Assembly (NCBI RefSeq): GCF_017875235.1
Contig: NZ_JAGGMI010000015.1
Location: 46,337-110,336 of the forward strand
From: Asticcacaulis solisilvae
Lineage (GTDB): Bacteria > Pseudomonadota > Alphaproteobacteria > Caulobacterales > Caulobacteraceae
Reading direction: 5' to 3'
DNA: 64,000 nt
In this document: piece by piece, positions 22,600 to 31,782 of the stretch
Layout of the letters: the number at the start of each line of letters is the position of its first letter
Numbering within the stretch: the first letter of the stretch is position 1
Notes under the pieces: model-generated
The model's input: only the letters and a program-made list of their open reading frames with translations
Told to the model about the DNA's origin: nothing
Database searches by the model: none
Position numbers and translations under genes: made by a program

Positions 22600-24156
22600 C
22601 TAAACCTCCACCTTGCCCAGAGGTTTCACGGCCGGTCCTTGCAGAACCTGGCCGTTGATGTCGAACTGCGAGCCATGACACGGGCAGTCCCAGCACCTCT
22701 CGAAGCTGTTCCAGTGGACGACGCAGCCGGCGTGGGTGCACGTCGCGCTGCATACATGCAGCCGCCCGCCCGCGTCGCGATAGGCCGCCACCTTGCCCAG
22801 GCCGTGGCGGCAGAGCGCCCCCTGCTCCGGTTTTATATCGTCGAACGATCCAACCTCGACCTCGCCGTCGTGTTCATGATTGCCGGCGGGCAGGATGTGT
22901 TCGGCGACCGACGTGGCGACCGTCAGGTTTTCCATGATGTAGTCGCCGACCGTCGTCGGCCGCGCCGGCTTGCGCCTGGGTTCATAGAGGTCTGCCCAGG
23001 GGTTTTCACGGCCTTCCAGCAGGTCGCGCAGGATCAATCCGGCCGCCGCCCCGGTCGTCAGGCCTTCGCCGGAATCGCCGGTCACCAGGTAGACGTTGTC
23101 GTATTCCGGCGACTTGCCGATATAGGGCGCGAAGTCGGCGGGCTCATAGACCTGGCCCGACCAGCCGACCAGCCGCGCCCGAATACCCGGATAGCGTTCG
23201 CGCGCCCAGGCCTCCAGCGCATCGAGCCGCGCTTCGCCGTCATCGGCCTCGCCTGATTTATGGTCCTCGCCGCCGACGATCAGGATGTCGTGGTCGGCCC
23301 CCGGCTGGATGCGGACATAGTGATAGCCGGGCTCGAGCGTGTCCCACAACAGGATGTCCGGCACCGCGCCCTTCTCGACCGACAGCGCGACGACGTAAGA
23401 GCGGTACGGCGCCTGTTTGGTATGCATCGGGATCGTCAGGTGGAACGGCGTATTGGTGGCGACGACGACCTGGCGCGCCACGATATGGCGGCCGTCCTCC
23501 AGGTTGGCGGTCACCTTGCCGTCCTTCTCCTTGAGGTTTTCCACCGCGATATCTTCGTAGAGGTGCGCGCCTCCGGCCTTCAGCGCATCGACCAGGCCGT
23601 TCAGGTATTTCAGCGGGTGAAAGCGCGCCTGGCGTGGAAAGCGTAAGGCCGGCAGGGTCGGATGGCCCGGAACGCCGCCGGACTCAACCCAGGTGACGTC
23701 GGTGTAGCCGATCCGGTGGACGGCATCGAGTTCGTCCTTCAGATATTTGACGTCTTCGATCTTGGCCGGCACGAAATAGCCATCGACACGCGCGAAGTCG
23801 CAGGCAATGCCCTCGGCGGCGGCTATGGCCTCGATGCGGTCGACGGCGGCCGACTGGCTCTGGTAATACTGCCGCGCCGCGTCCTGCCCCAGCATCCTGA
23901 TCAGTTCGTCGTAATAGTCGTCGCACGCGAAGGCCAAGTGGGCGCTGGTGCGGGCGGTCTGGCCACGGCCAAACTTGCCGCGATCGACGACAACGACGTC
24001 GCGCCCCTGCTTCATCAGCTCATAGGCGGAGGACAAGCCGGCGATCCCGGCTCCGATCACCAGAACGTCGGCGGCGACGTCATTAGGCATGCGCTCACAA
24101 AAAGGCGCCGGGACATCCATCCACAGCGACCAGCTGGCTTCAACGTCTACATTCAT
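22600..24156 (-). CDS. FAD-dependent oxidoreductase with C-terminal Rieske domain
   Basis: The 518-residue protein joins a DAO-type FAD domain (VLVIGAGIAGLSSAYELMKQ near residue 30; VYLVTGDSGEGLTTGAAAGL) to a Rieske [2Fe-2S] domain with both ligand pairs, CTHAGC and CPCHGSQFD, at the C-terminus. Such fusions are thought to pass electrons from an amine or similar substrate via FAD to the iron-sulfur centre; the substrate is unknown. No signal peptide is seen. The ATG at 24156 follows GAGGA by nine bases; ATG 24171 is an alternative. It is monocistronic. Confidence 0.87.
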   Translation of the reverse strand: MNVDVEASWSLWMDVPAPFCERMPNDVAADVLVIGAGIAGLSSAYELMKQGRDVVVVDRGKFGRGQTARTSAHLAFACDDYYDELIRMLGQDAARQYYQSQSAAVDRIEAIAAAEGIACDFARVDGYFVPAKIEDVKYLKDELDAVHRIGYTDVTWVESGGVPGHPTLPALRFPRQARFHPLKYLNGLVDALKAGGAHLYEDIAVENLKEKDGKVTANLEDGRHIVARQVVVATNTPFHLTIPMHTKQAPYRSYVVALSVEKGAVPDILLWDTLEPGYHYVRIQPGADHDILIVGGEDHKSGEADDGEARLDALEAWARERYPGIRARLVGWSGQVYEPADFAPYIGKSPEYDNVYLVTGDSGEGLTTGAAAGLILRDLLEGRENPWADLYEPRRKPARPTTVGDYIMENLTVATSVAEHILPAGNHEHDGEVEVGSFDDIKPEQGALCRHGLGKVAAYRDAGGRLHVCSATCTHAGCVVHWNSFERCWDCPCHGSQFDINGQVLQGPAVKPLGKVEV

Positions 24157-24272
24157 CTGAACAGTCCTCATCACCGTGGCGGCCGGCGCAAAGTAATGAG
24201 GCAGCGATAAGTTCGATATAAAGAGCACCCGCGCATGGATAGTTTGCCGGTAAATGGCAGGCGGGCGCGGAA

Positions 24273-24827
24273 ATGCTATGGCGTTGCGCCATGATGCAAA
24301 CCGGACACCTGCCGGTCTTTACGATCGGTCATTCGACGCGAACCATCTCCGAGTTTGTCGAACTGCTGCGCGCGGGCGGCGTGACGATGGTGGTCGATAT
24401 CCGCACGGTGCCGCGATCGCGCACCAACCCGCAGTACAATGCCGACAGCCTGCCCGACGCCCTGACGCCCTATCAGATCGGCCATACCCGCATCGCCGAA
24501 CTGGGCGGCCTGCGCAAAAAGTCCGATGTGACGGAGACGGTCAACGGCTTCTGGACCAACAAGAGCTTCCACAACTACGCCGACTACGCCCTCTCCGAGC
24601 CGTTCCGCGCCGGGCTGCGGCAACTGCTCGACCTGTCGACGCGGCAGTGTACGGCCATCATGTGCGCCGAAGCCGTATGGTGGCGGTGTCACCGGCGGAT
24701 TGTGGCGGACTATCTGATCACCGCCGGGCGCGAGGTCTTCCACCTGATGAACGCGGATACAGTCGCACCGGCAAAACGCACCGAAGCGGCGGTCCCGTGC
24801 AGCGATGGTTTGCACTATCCAGGGTGA
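24273..24827 (+). CDS. DUF488 family protein
   Basis: The 184-residue protein has the DUF488 signatures: FTIGHSTRTISEFVELL, VVDIRTVPRSRTNPQYN and the Cys motif CAEAVWWRCHRRIVADYL. The family is widespread and cytoplasmic with no settled activity. ATG 24273 is used; ATG 24294 would remove seven residues. It is divergent from the FAD/Rieske gene and followed closely by a very small open frame. Confidence 0.83.
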   Translation: MLWRCAMMQTGHLPVFTIGHSTRTISEFVELLRAGGVTMVVDIRTVPRSRTNPQYNADSLPDALTPYQIGHTRIAELGGLRKKSDVTETVNGFWTNKSFHNYADYALSEPFRAGLRQLLDLSTRQCTAIMCAEAVWWRCHRRIVADYLITAGREVFHLMNADTVAPAKRTEAAVPCSDGLHYPG

Positions 24828-24831
24828 GCTG

Positions 24832-24927
24832 ATGATGCTGCATAGACGCTTTGACTGGGACCCGCAGTTGGGCGCGATGCAGAAGAAGGCCGCGATGTTC
24901 GGGGCCTTTCAACAAGCATTGTCGTGA
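24832..24927 (+). CDS. Possible 31-residue protein
   Basis: A short frame (MMLHRRFDWDPQLGAMQKKA) begins four bases after the DUF488 stop with an AGGGTGAG site in front of it and ends at 24927. It could be a small co-translated protein or the start of a gene cut short by the repeat that follows at 24949. There is nothing to assign a function. Confidence 0.3.
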   Translation: MMLHRRFDWDPQLGAMQKKAAMFGAFQQALS

Positions 24928-24948
24928 AGGAGAAATGGCTGCATCTCG

Positions 24949-25010
24949 CCCTCCCCATTTATGGGGAGGGGGGACCGCCGAAGGCGGTGGGCGGGGCCTT
25001 CTTCTGCTCG
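24949..25010. repeat. G+C-rich modular repeat, module B
   Basis: CCCTCCCCATTTATGGGGAG and GGGACCGCCGAAGGCGGTGG form two neighbouring hairpins; inverted, the unit matches 1886-1955 and 45115-45170. Confidence 0.6.
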
Positions 25011-25040
25011 CCGCGACGGTCAGCGGCGGGTGGACACGGA

Positions 25041-25898
25041 TCAGCACGTCTCCTCTGCCTTGGCCACAAACGCCGGATCGTCGGCGAACTGGTCGCGCCA
25101 GCCTTCCGCCACCTTGGCCTTGAACAGCCGGTAAGGCACCGACACGCATTGACGGCCGCTGGCATAGGAATAGGTCGTCTGGACGACCACGCCCGTGAAC
25201 TTGCCGCCTTTGGTCACGAATCCGGCGAGAGATGGCGCCTTACCAAAATAGCCGCCGGCGCAGAGCGCCTCGCGCTTCACATCGCTCAGCACAGCCAGGA
25301 AGCGGTCGCAGGCAAACATCTCGGCTTCGGGCACGGCAACGTCGGCGATGAACAGACTATCCGGCTCCACCTGCGTAAGCGTTGCGCGGTCCCACAGTCC
25401 GACGTTCAGACTGCCGCTGCCGTGGGCGGCGCCACTGACAAAGCCCCAGTCCGAGACAACCAAGGCCACCAGCCTGGGCGTCAAGCTATCCAGCGTGACC
25501 GTCACTTGCCAATTGTCAGTCTGGCCCTTCCGGCCGCCATAGGTGACGAAGCTTTCGTCCATCAGGGCGCGCCGTTTGGCGAAGTCGGCGGCAAAGACCT
25601 CGGGGATTTTGCGGAAATCGCCTTCGTATTTCAGCGTCGCTTCGTAATAGTCCGACTTGCGGTGCCAGACGGTAGCATCTTTGGCGAATTTGGCGGCCTT
25701 GGGCGCAGGCGTGGTGTCGGCGTCAAAACTGACGCTGTCGCCATTGTCCCACTCCGCCGTGCCGCCAATCATCGACGCCGAAGCCTCCACGGCGGCTTCG
25801 GGAGACGCATCCCCCTCGCCGCCTGGTGCGGGCGTGCAGGCGGCCAGGAGCAGCGCGGCGATCACGGCGAGCGTGGGCTGCATAGGCGTTGCCATCAT
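25041..25898 (-). CDS. Lipoprotein with RsiV/DUF3298-like domain
   Basis: The 285-residue protein starts MMATPMQPTLAVIAALLLAA followed by the lipobox Cys (LLAACTPA). The mature part has the layout of the DUF4163/DUF3298 (RsiV-like) fold: AHGSGSLNVGLWDRATLTQV and the C-terminal YRLFKAKVAEGW. ATG 25898 is chosen because it overlaps the stop of the Sel1 gene upstream (ATGA) and AAGGAA precedes it. Four Cys in the mature domain may pair. It is probably an envelope protein; no ligand is known. Confidence 0.7.
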   Translation of the reverse strand: MMATPMQPTLAVIAALLLAACTPAPGGEGDASPEAAVEASASMIGGTAEWDNGDSVSFDADTTPAPKAAKFAKDATVWHRKSDYYEATLKYEGDFRKIPEVFAADFAKRRALMDESFVTYGGRKGQTDNWQVTVTLDSLTPRLVALVVSDWGFVSGAAHGSGSLNVGLWDRATLTQVEPDSLFIADVAVPEAEMFACDRFLAVLSDVKREALCAGGYFGKAPSLAGFVTKGGKFTGVVVQTTYSYASGRQCVSVPYRLFKAKVAEGWRDQFADDPAFVAKAEETC

Positions 25899-26620
25899 CG
25901 CACCGTTTCCTTGCCATCGCGCAAGTCCCGGACAATCTGCGCCCGCTGACGGCAGAACGGCTGGAGCGCCGGGTTTTCGTTCCAGAAGGTCTCGATATCG
26001 TACTTTGGCTCGAAGTCGCCGTTGGTCTTGCCGTTGAGGGCGTCGCGCGCGGCATCGGCCTCCGGCCAGCCGCCTTCGGCGGCCCTGGCGTACCATTCGC
26101 GCGCCTTGGCGACATCCAGCTTGACCAGTTGCAGGGCGGGAGACGGCAGGGACTGCACATACAGATCGCCGAGTTGGTTCATCGCCTGCGGGTTGCCCTG
26201 GGCGGCCGATTTTTCCAGCAGATCAAGGATTTCGACAGCGTCGGGATAATAACGCGTCATGGCCGCGGTAAAGCCGATCATCTGTTCGGCCAGGGCGAAC
26301 TGCCCCAGTGAACTGCCGCTCCTGGCCGACAGGTCGTACCAGTGCATGGCCTCGGCGCTTTGCGACGGGGCGTTTTGCCCAAGCGTGAACTGGGCATCGC
26401 CGTGGCCCTGCGCCGCAGCTTTCCTTAACCAGACAAGGCCAGCCTTCGCGTCCTGTTCGGCGCCGTCAGCGTAGTAGAGCGCAACGCCCAGCCGGAACTG
26501 ACTTTCGGCATCGCCCTTTTCGGCGGCGGCGCGCGTTTCCGCGTCGATTTCAGCCCGTGCCGTCAGCGGCGCGAACAGGCAGGCGACGACGACCGAAGCC
26601 ACGATAAACCGATTGCGCAT
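25895..26620 (-). CDS. Secreted Sel1-repeat protein
   Basis: The 241-residue product has a signal peptide (MRNRFIVASVVVACLFAPLT, cleavage after ARA) and Sel1-like repeats (GDAESQFRLGVALYYADGAE; GDAQFTLGQ; NPQAMNQLGDLY; KAREWYARAAEGGWPEADAA). These repeats build a protein-binding solenoid. It is the first gene of a two-gene operon with the lipoprotein, so the two may act together in the envelope. Confidence 0.8.
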   Translation of the reverse strand: MRNRFIVASVVVACLFAPLTARAEIDAETRAAAEKGDAESQFRLGVALYYADGAEQDAKAGLVWLRKAAAQGHGDAQFTLGQNAPSQSAEAMHWYDLSARSGSSLGQFALAEQMIGFTAAMTRYYPDAVEILDLLEKSAAQGNPQAMNQLGDLYVQSLPSPALQLVKLDVAKAREWYARAAEGGWPEADAARDALNGKTNGDFEPKYDIETFWNENPALQPFCRQRAQIVRDLRDGKETVR

Positions 26621-26705
26621 GATACCCCCTCTTGTCCCCGTTACGCAGGCTAGCGTGCAGAGGCCACGGCGTCAAATGGTGGACGGAGGAAGCACGCCGC
26701 TTCTT

Positions 26706-27410
26706 TTAGACCTTTTGGATTTCATTGACATGAGCGCCGAACGCGCGTTGCGCCACATCGACCTTGTCGTGCAAAAGCTTTTTGAGGCCGTCGTATTCCC
26801 CGGCCTTGGACGCGTCCCAGTCAACCATGGCCCTGTCGAAATTATATTCCGGCGCAAGGCAATAGCGGTAGTCGGCACGTATGGGCTGAGTTTCCGGAAA
26901 TATGGAAAAATGATCTATGGCAAAGGCGTGCAGGTCGATGGCGGCCGTGCGATAGGCGTCGTACTTTGCCTTGACGGCCGGGTGCTGGAAGGTCGAACCG
27001 GTCGCGGCGAAGGTGTCATAGGATTTGCGGAACACGGTGTCGAGGCTGCTCCGATAGGAATGATCATCGACCAGATTGCGAAAATAGCTGTCCAGCTCCG
27101 GCAGCGACACGCCCTTGTCGTCAAATAACTGACGGTCATGGGCGCGCTGGCGGTCGGAAAGGTCCAGGACAAAAAATTTGTAGCTAGCCAGCGCTACCCC
27201 CAGCAGCAGCGACATAACTCCGACAAGGGTTTGCCACGGCCTGACCGCAACATCCGTCAGCCCCGCCACGCCCAACAGCGCCTCGACGATCGCCGCCCAC
27301 CATGGCCCGGACAACGCTATGATCCCATTGGCTATCAATGCGACCGCGACGACGACAACCACATGCGGCTTATATGTGAACCGGAAGTCGCGGTACCCGA
27401 TGTCCAACAT
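26706..27410 (-). CDS. Membrane protein of unknown function
   Basis: The 234-residue protein has two or three membrane segments in its first 90 residues (VVVVVAVALIANGIIALSGP; LVGVMSLLLGVALASYKFFV) and a soluble, charged, helical C-terminal domain. GGGGGAG precedes the start. No family is recognised. Confidence 0.6.
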   Translation of the reverse strand: MLDIGYRDFRFTYKPHVVVVVAVALIANGIIALSGPWWAAIVEALLGVAGLTDVAVRPWQTLVGVMSLLLGVALASYKFFVLDLSDRQRAHDRQLFDDKGVSLPELDSYFRNLVDDHSYRSSLDTVFRKSYDTFAATGSTFQHPAVKAKYDAYRTAAIDLHAFAIDHFSIFPETQPIRADYRYCLAPEYNFDRAMVDWDASKAGEYDGLKKLLHDKVDVAQRAFGAHVNEIQKV

Positions 27411-27574
27411 GATGTATGAGCTCCCCCCGCCACAGCCTGATCCGCCTCAGCTATAGTCATCGCCGTCGTAACTGTCACCGGCCTTCTTGCCCCCTCTTGC
27501 GCTTACGCCGAACCGTGTCAGTATGTATGACAATTTCAAAGTAAGCGGGTACCCGAACCCGCGGGAGTGATATA

Positions 27575-28147
27575 ATGGAAACGCGCCGCCAGATCCTGCA
27601 GGGGCTGATCTTCAGCCTGGGCGGGGCCGCCGCCCTTACCGCCTTCGCGGCCAAAGCCGCCGCCCCGGAGGCCAAGACAACAAGCGCCGCAAAGCCCGGC
27701 TTCTACACCAAAGGCGAACTGGCGACGGTCACCTTCCTTGCCGACGGCATCATTCCGCGCACCGACACGCCGGGCGCCTTGGATGCCGGCGTGCCCGCCT
27801 ATATGGACCACCTCTACGCCACCTGGGCATCGGAAAAGACCAAGGCCGACCACCGCGCCCACCTGGCGGCCATCGCCGGCCACCTCGACCGGCTGACCGA
27901 CGTCCAGTCGATCGAAGCCGGCAATCGCGCCAAGCAGCGGGTCAAAGCGCTGGAGGCGCTGGACGCCGCCGCTTTCGGCGCCGAAGCTTCGGCGCACTGG
28001 CCCTACCGCAGCGTCAAGTCGCTGATCGCCACGGTCTATTACCTGTCCGAGCCCGGCGCCACTCAGGAGCTGCAGTACGAACCCGTGCCGGGACACTGGA
28101 TTGCTTCCGCCCCGATCGCCGAAATCGGCCGCACCTGGGCGCTGTAA
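27575..28147 (+). CDS. Gluconate 2-dehydrogenase subunit 3 family protein
   Basis: The 190-residue protein has a Tat signal (TRRQILQGLIFSLGGAAALT) and the subunit-3 pattern FLADGIIPRTDTPGALDAGV and YYLSEPGATQELQYEPVPG. In this family it is the small partner of a GMC flavoprotein, needed for folding or for co-export of the large subunit, which carries no signal of its own. It is followed by that GMC gene after 13 bases. Confidence 0.87.
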   Translation: METRRQILQGLIFSLGGAAALTAFAAKAAAPEAKTTSAAKPGFYTKGELATVTFLADGIIPRTDTPGALDAGVPAYMDHLYATWASEKTKADHRAHLAAIAGHLDRLTDVQSIEAGNRAKQRVKALEALDAAAFGAEASAHWPYRSVKSLIATVYYLSEPGATQELQYEPVPGHWIASAPIAEIGRTWAL

Positions 28148-28160
28148 AGGAGTTATGACG

Positions 28161-29876
28161 ATGAACCAATTCGATGCCATTGTCATAGGCTCGGGCATGA
28201 GCGGCGGCTGGGTCGCCAAGGAGCTCAGCGAAAAAGGCCTGAAGGTCCTGGTGCTGGAACGCGGCCGCGAACTGAGCGTGGAGAAGGACTATACCGACAT
28301 GCTCCAGCCGTGGGAACTGCCCAATCTCGACCGCATCAACGAGGACGAGCTGAAGAAGTCCTACCCCATGCAGTCGCGGTCGGTCGGCTACGCGCTGCAC
28401 GAAACCACCAAGCATTTCTGGGTCAAGGAGGACGAGCAGCCCTATGAGACCCCCGCCGACGCGCCGTTCGAATGGGTGCGCGGCTATCATTCGGGCGGCA
28501 AGTCGCTCCTCTGGTCGCGCCAGTCCTACCGCTTCGGGCCGCAGGATTTCGAGTCGAACAAGAAGGACGGCCACGGCGTCGACTGGCCGATCCGCTATGA
28601 CGACCTGGCGCCGTGGTACGACCACGTTGAACGCTTCGCCGGCATTTCGGGCAATGCCGACGGCATACCGTCCCTCCCCGACGGCGTCTTCCAGCCGGCG
28701 TTTGAACTCACCCTGCCGGAGAAGGCGTTCGCCGAGCGCGTCGCCAAGGCCTTTCCGACGCGCCGGGTCATCGCCGCCCGCGTCGCCCACCTGACCCAGC
28801 CGACCCAGGAACAGATGGACCTGGGACGCGGCCCGTGCCAGGTGCGCAATCACTGCCACCGGGGCTGCTCCTTCGGCGCCTATTTCTCGTCGATGTCGGC
28901 GACGTTGCCGGCGGCGCGCAATACCGGCAACATGACGCTGATCAGCCACGCCATCGTCCATTCGATCGACTATGACCCCAAGACCAAGCGTGCCTCCGGC
29001 GTGCGCGTCATCGACGCCAATACGCGCGAAGCGAAGACCTATACGGCGAAGATCATCTTCCTGAACGCCGGCACGGTCGCTTCGACGATGATCATGCTGA
29101 ATTCGAAGTCGGCCAGCTTCCCGACCGGGATCGGCGACAGCTCGGGTGTGCTGGGCAAGAACCTGATGGACCATTTCGGTGGTGCCGGCGCGTCCGGCGA
29201 CATGCCGGAATTCGACGGCTATTACCACGCCGGCCGCCGTCCGGGCGGCATCTATGTCGCCAACTACGCCAATATTACCGAACACGATAAGCCCTACCTG
29301 CGCGGCTATGGCTTCCAGGGCGGGTCGCGGCGCGGCGGCTGGACGGGCAACCGGCCGGGCCTGGGCCAGGCCTTCAAGGAGGCCAACCGCACGCCGGGGA
29401 CGTGGAATATCGGCATTTCGGCGTTCGGCGACATGCTGCCGGACCCGCGCAACACCATAAGCCTGCATCCGACCAAGGTCGACAAGTGGGGCCTGCCGGT
29501 TGCGGTGATCGACTGCCGTCTGCGCGAGAACGAACTGAAGCTGATGCAGGCGGCGTCAAAGGACGCCCTGGCGATGCTCCAGGCGGCGGGAGCGGTCAAT
29601 ATCCGCTCGACCGAGGACGGCGACGGCGTGACATTCGCGTCGCTGACGTCTCCGGGCAACAAGATCCACGAGATGGGCACGGCGCGCATGGGTCGTGATC
29701 CCCGCACCTCGCTGCTCAACGGCTGGTGCCAGTCGCACGACGTGCCGAACCTGTTCATCAGCGACGGCGCGTGCATGCCGTCCTCGGCGGTGCAGAACCC
29801 GTCCCTCACCTACATGGCGCTGTCGGCGCGGGCGGCCAACCACGCGGCGGAACTGGTGAAGACCGGGGTTTTGTAG
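28161..29876 (+). CDS. GMC family FAD oxidoreductase (sugar dehydrogenase type)
   Basis: The 571-residue protein has the N-terminal FAD motif (FDAIVIGSGMSGGWVAKELS), a central Cys cluster (NHCHRGCSFGAYFSS) and the C-terminal GMC block (HEMGTARMG; CMPSSAVQNPSLTYMALSAR). With the subunit-3 gene it forms a periplasmic, membrane-linked dehydrogenase of sugars or glycosides (glucoside 3-dehydrogenase and gluconate dehydrogenase belong here); no cytochrome c gene follows. ATG 28161 has AGGAG at good spacing; ATG 28155 lies too close to it. The stop codon is the start of an AG dinucleotide run. Confidence 0.87.
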   Translation: MNQFDAIVIGSGMSGGWVAKELSEKGLKVLVLERGRELSVEKDYTDMLQPWELPNLDRINEDELKKSYPMQSRSVGYALHETTKHFWVKEDEQPYETPADAPFEWVRGYHSGGKSLLWSRQSYRFGPQDFESNKKDGHGVDWPIRYDDLAPWYDHVERFAGISGNADGIPSLPDGVFQPAFELTLPEKAFAERVAKAFPTRRVIAARVAHLTQPTQEQMDLGRGPCQVRNHCHRGCSFGAYFSSMSATLPAARNTGNMTLISHAIVHSIDYDPKTKRASGVRVIDANTREAKTYTAKIIFLNAGTVASTMIMLNSKSASFPTGIGDSSGVLGKNLMDHFGGAGASGDMPEFDGYYHAGRRPGGIYVANYANITEHDKPYLRGYGFQGGSRRGGWTGNRPGLGQAFKEANRTPGTWNIGISAFGDMLPDPRNTISLHPTKVDKWGLPVAVIDCRLRENELKLMQAASKDALAMLQAAGAVNIRSTEDGDGVTFASLTSPGNKIHEMGTARMGRDPRTSLLNGWCQSHDVPNLFISDGACMPSSAVQNPSLTYMALSARAANHAAELVKTGVL

Positions 29877-29898
29877 AGAGAGAGAGAGAGAGAGAGAG
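29875..29898. repeat. (AG)12 dinucleotide tract at a stop codon
   Basis: Twelve AG units follow the T of the GMC stop codon (TAG at 29874-29876). Such a tract is unusual in this GC-rich sequence. Slippage would not alter the GMC product but would alter spacing to whatever lies downstream. Confidence 0.9.
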
Positions 29899-29948
29899 CC
29901 CGTCCTGATACGAAGCGAACGCGTGTGGCCTTCGTAGCAGACTTGGCC

Positions 29949-31295
29949 TTACTTTCTTTTCGCTGTCATCTCGCGATTGCCCTGGTACAGGACAAGGTGG
30001 CTTACCTTGCCGGAACCGTCTTTGAAAAACGCGATGTCGGCGTCAACGGCGGAAGCGTAGAACCGGGTTTGGGACACCGCGGCCAGCGGCAGCTTGGGCT
30101 GACCGCTGCCTTGGACCACTAATTGCCCCGCTTCGACCGTTACGGTCAGGGTGAAGCCAGGCGCGACCTCGTAAACACCAGCGTAGGTTTGCAGCACGTC
30201 GGCGGCGACGGACACGGCTGGCCGTTCGGATTTCAGAACCACGGTTTCGCCATGGGCGACGGAGGTAAGGTTCTCCGCAATGCTGCTCGGAGCGCCGCCA
30301 TTCACATTGCCAAGGACGACAATGGTCAGCTTTTCATCGGGAAAGTGCGTGAGCACGGTGTTGAAGCCTTCGATGCTTCCGGAATGCGTAATGCGCCGCT
30401 GGCCCTTGCTTTGATCGACCTCGACACCCAGCGCATAGTTCGACGTGGCCGATGGCGTCAGCATGGCCTGCAATGATTCAGGCTTCAGCAGCTTGCCGCC
30501 GAACAAAGCATTTTCCCATTTGAGCAGGTCGTGCGTGGTCGAATAGAGGCCGCCGGCCGCAAAGGGTATGGTCATATCGGCATATGGTGCGTTCACGGGG
30601 CCTTCCGGCGACATGCGGTAGCCCGACGCCCGCTTCGGAATAACGGATGTAAAGGTGTCGTACCCTGAATCCTTCATGCCGAGCGGCGTGAAGATATTGT
30701 CCTGCACGAAGCGAGCATAGGGCACGCCGGAGGCTTTTTCGATGACATGGCCCAGCAGGACATAGCCGGAATTGCTGTAGCTCATCTTTTCCCCGGGCCG
30801 GAAGTCCAGCGGCCTGTCCCGAAAGCGGGCGATAGTCCTCTCCGGCGTCGTAGGCAGAGTATTTTGCGTTGGGTAATCCGGGAAGCCGGTAAAGTTGGGG
30901 ATGCCCGATGTGTGTGTCAGCAGGTGCCGAAGCGTGATCCCGTCCCACGTCGCCGGCGCATCTGGATACCAGGCCTTGACCGGATCGCTGAGTTTCAACT
31001 TGCCGTTTTCCTGCAGCAGCAGGATCGCGGCGGCGGTGAACTGCTTGGTGACCGACCCCAGCCGGTACCTGGTATCCGGCGTTCCAGGAATCATCCATTC
31101 CAGGTTGGCGTAGCCATATCCCTTGTCCAGCACGATCTCGTCGCCGCGCGCAACCAGCACAGACCCCATGAACTGGTTCGACTTCACGTAGGACTGGATG
31201 ATCTCGTCCATTCTCTGGACGTTGTCGGCGGCGGCGGCCGGAAATGCCAGGGCCGCGAAAGCGGCGGTGACGGCTAGAAAACTACGGAATCGCAT
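29949..31295 (-). CDS. Serine hydrolase, beta-lactamase fold with C-terminal lipocalin-like domain
   Basis: From ATG 31295 (AGGGG eight bases upstream) the 448-residue protein has a signal peptide (MRFRSFLAVTAAFAALAFPA) and the complete class C/PBP motif set: SVTK with the catalytic Ser, YSNSGY and HSGSIEGF. Residues beyond ~350 form the DUF3471-type C-terminal domain (VYEVAPGFTLTVTVEAGQLV). It is probably a periplasmic peptidase or esterase. A second start at 31301 has poorer spacing. Confidence 0.85.
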   Translation of the reverse strand: MRFRSFLAVTAAFAALAFPAAAADNVQRMDEIIQSYVKSNQFMGSVLVARGDEIVLDKGYGYANLEWMIPGTPDTRYRLGSVTKQFTAAAILLLQENGKLKLSDPVKAWYPDAPATWDGITLRHLLTHTSGIPNFTGFPDYPTQNTLPTTPERTIARFRDRPLDFRPGEKMSYSNSGYVLLGHVIEKASGVPYARFVQDNIFTPLGMKDSGYDTFTSVIPKRASGYRMSPEGPVNAPYADMTIPFAAGGLYSTTHDLLKWENALFGGKLLKPESLQAMLTPSATSNYALGVEVDQSKGQRRITHSGSIEGFNTVLTHFPDEKLTIVVLGNVNGGAPSSIAENLTSVAHGETVVLKSERPAVSVAADVLQTYAGVYEVAPGFTLTVTVEAGQLVVQGSGQPKLPLAAVSQTRFYASAVDADIAFFKDGSGKVSHLVLYQGNREMTAKRK

Positions 31296-31323
31296 GGGCA
31301 TGGCCCCTGTTTTGAAAGGAGTG

Positions 31324-31640
31324 TCAGAAACCTGAAATCGGGAATTCGACGGTCTTGTCACCTTCGCTGAGCGTAAGATTGGCCGGAACGGCGCCGCTGT
31401 CCGGATTGAAAACGTAACGGACCTTGAGTTCGGCGCCGGGGGCGACTACCGGCGTGTTGTTGAACAGCGCGAGCCGCCGACCGCCGCGCGTCGAGATACG
31501 GTGAACCATGAAATGCGGACCATGCAAGAGTGTCGAAGCGCGTACGCGCTGCCGTTGCTAAAGGTGTATCGGACCGGGCCGTCGAAGGTGCGTCGTGCCG
31601 CCCCGAACCTTGCAACAGTTGTGACAACAGCTATGCTGTC
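31324..31640 (-). pseudogene. Possible frameshifted small secreted-type gene
   Basis: One minus-strand frame reads VVTTVARFGAARRTFDGPVR and YTFSNGSAYALRH; the shifted frame continues FMVHRISTRGGRRLALFNNT to LTLSEGDKTVEFPISGF and stops at 31324. The later part alone could be a 61-residue protein from ATG 31509, but a single ancestral gene split by a shift is as likely. No family is recognised. Confidence 0.35.
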
Positions 31641-31668
31641 CTCCTGAAATGCTGTGTCGGACAGGCTG

Positions 31669-31782
31669 GATCGGTATGATTTTAAGTGGAAACATCATAC
31701 CGATCTAAGTTTTTGTTTTGTCGCGATATTTAAGGCGAAAACCCCAAAGACGCTTCTTGGCACTTTTCGCCATATCGCTCTA
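31669..31782 (-). repeat. Two-hairpin interspersed element, copy 2
   Basis: Nearly identical to the copies at 17222-17336 and 48827-48941, with the terminal dyad GATCGGTATGAT/ATCATACCGATC intact. This copy is intergenic; the TAG at its start does not end a recognised gene. Confidence 0.85.

Noticed and set aside
28014..29468. Long minus-strand open frame (484 codons)
   Set aside because: It is the antisense of the GMC oxidoreductase gene; the high GC content keeps such frames open. Its translation is not protein-like, and the sense frame matches a known family throughout.
29875..29898. Phase-variable switch of the GMC protein by AG slippage
   Set aside because: The tract starts inside the stop codon, so changes in length cannot shift the reading frame of the protein.
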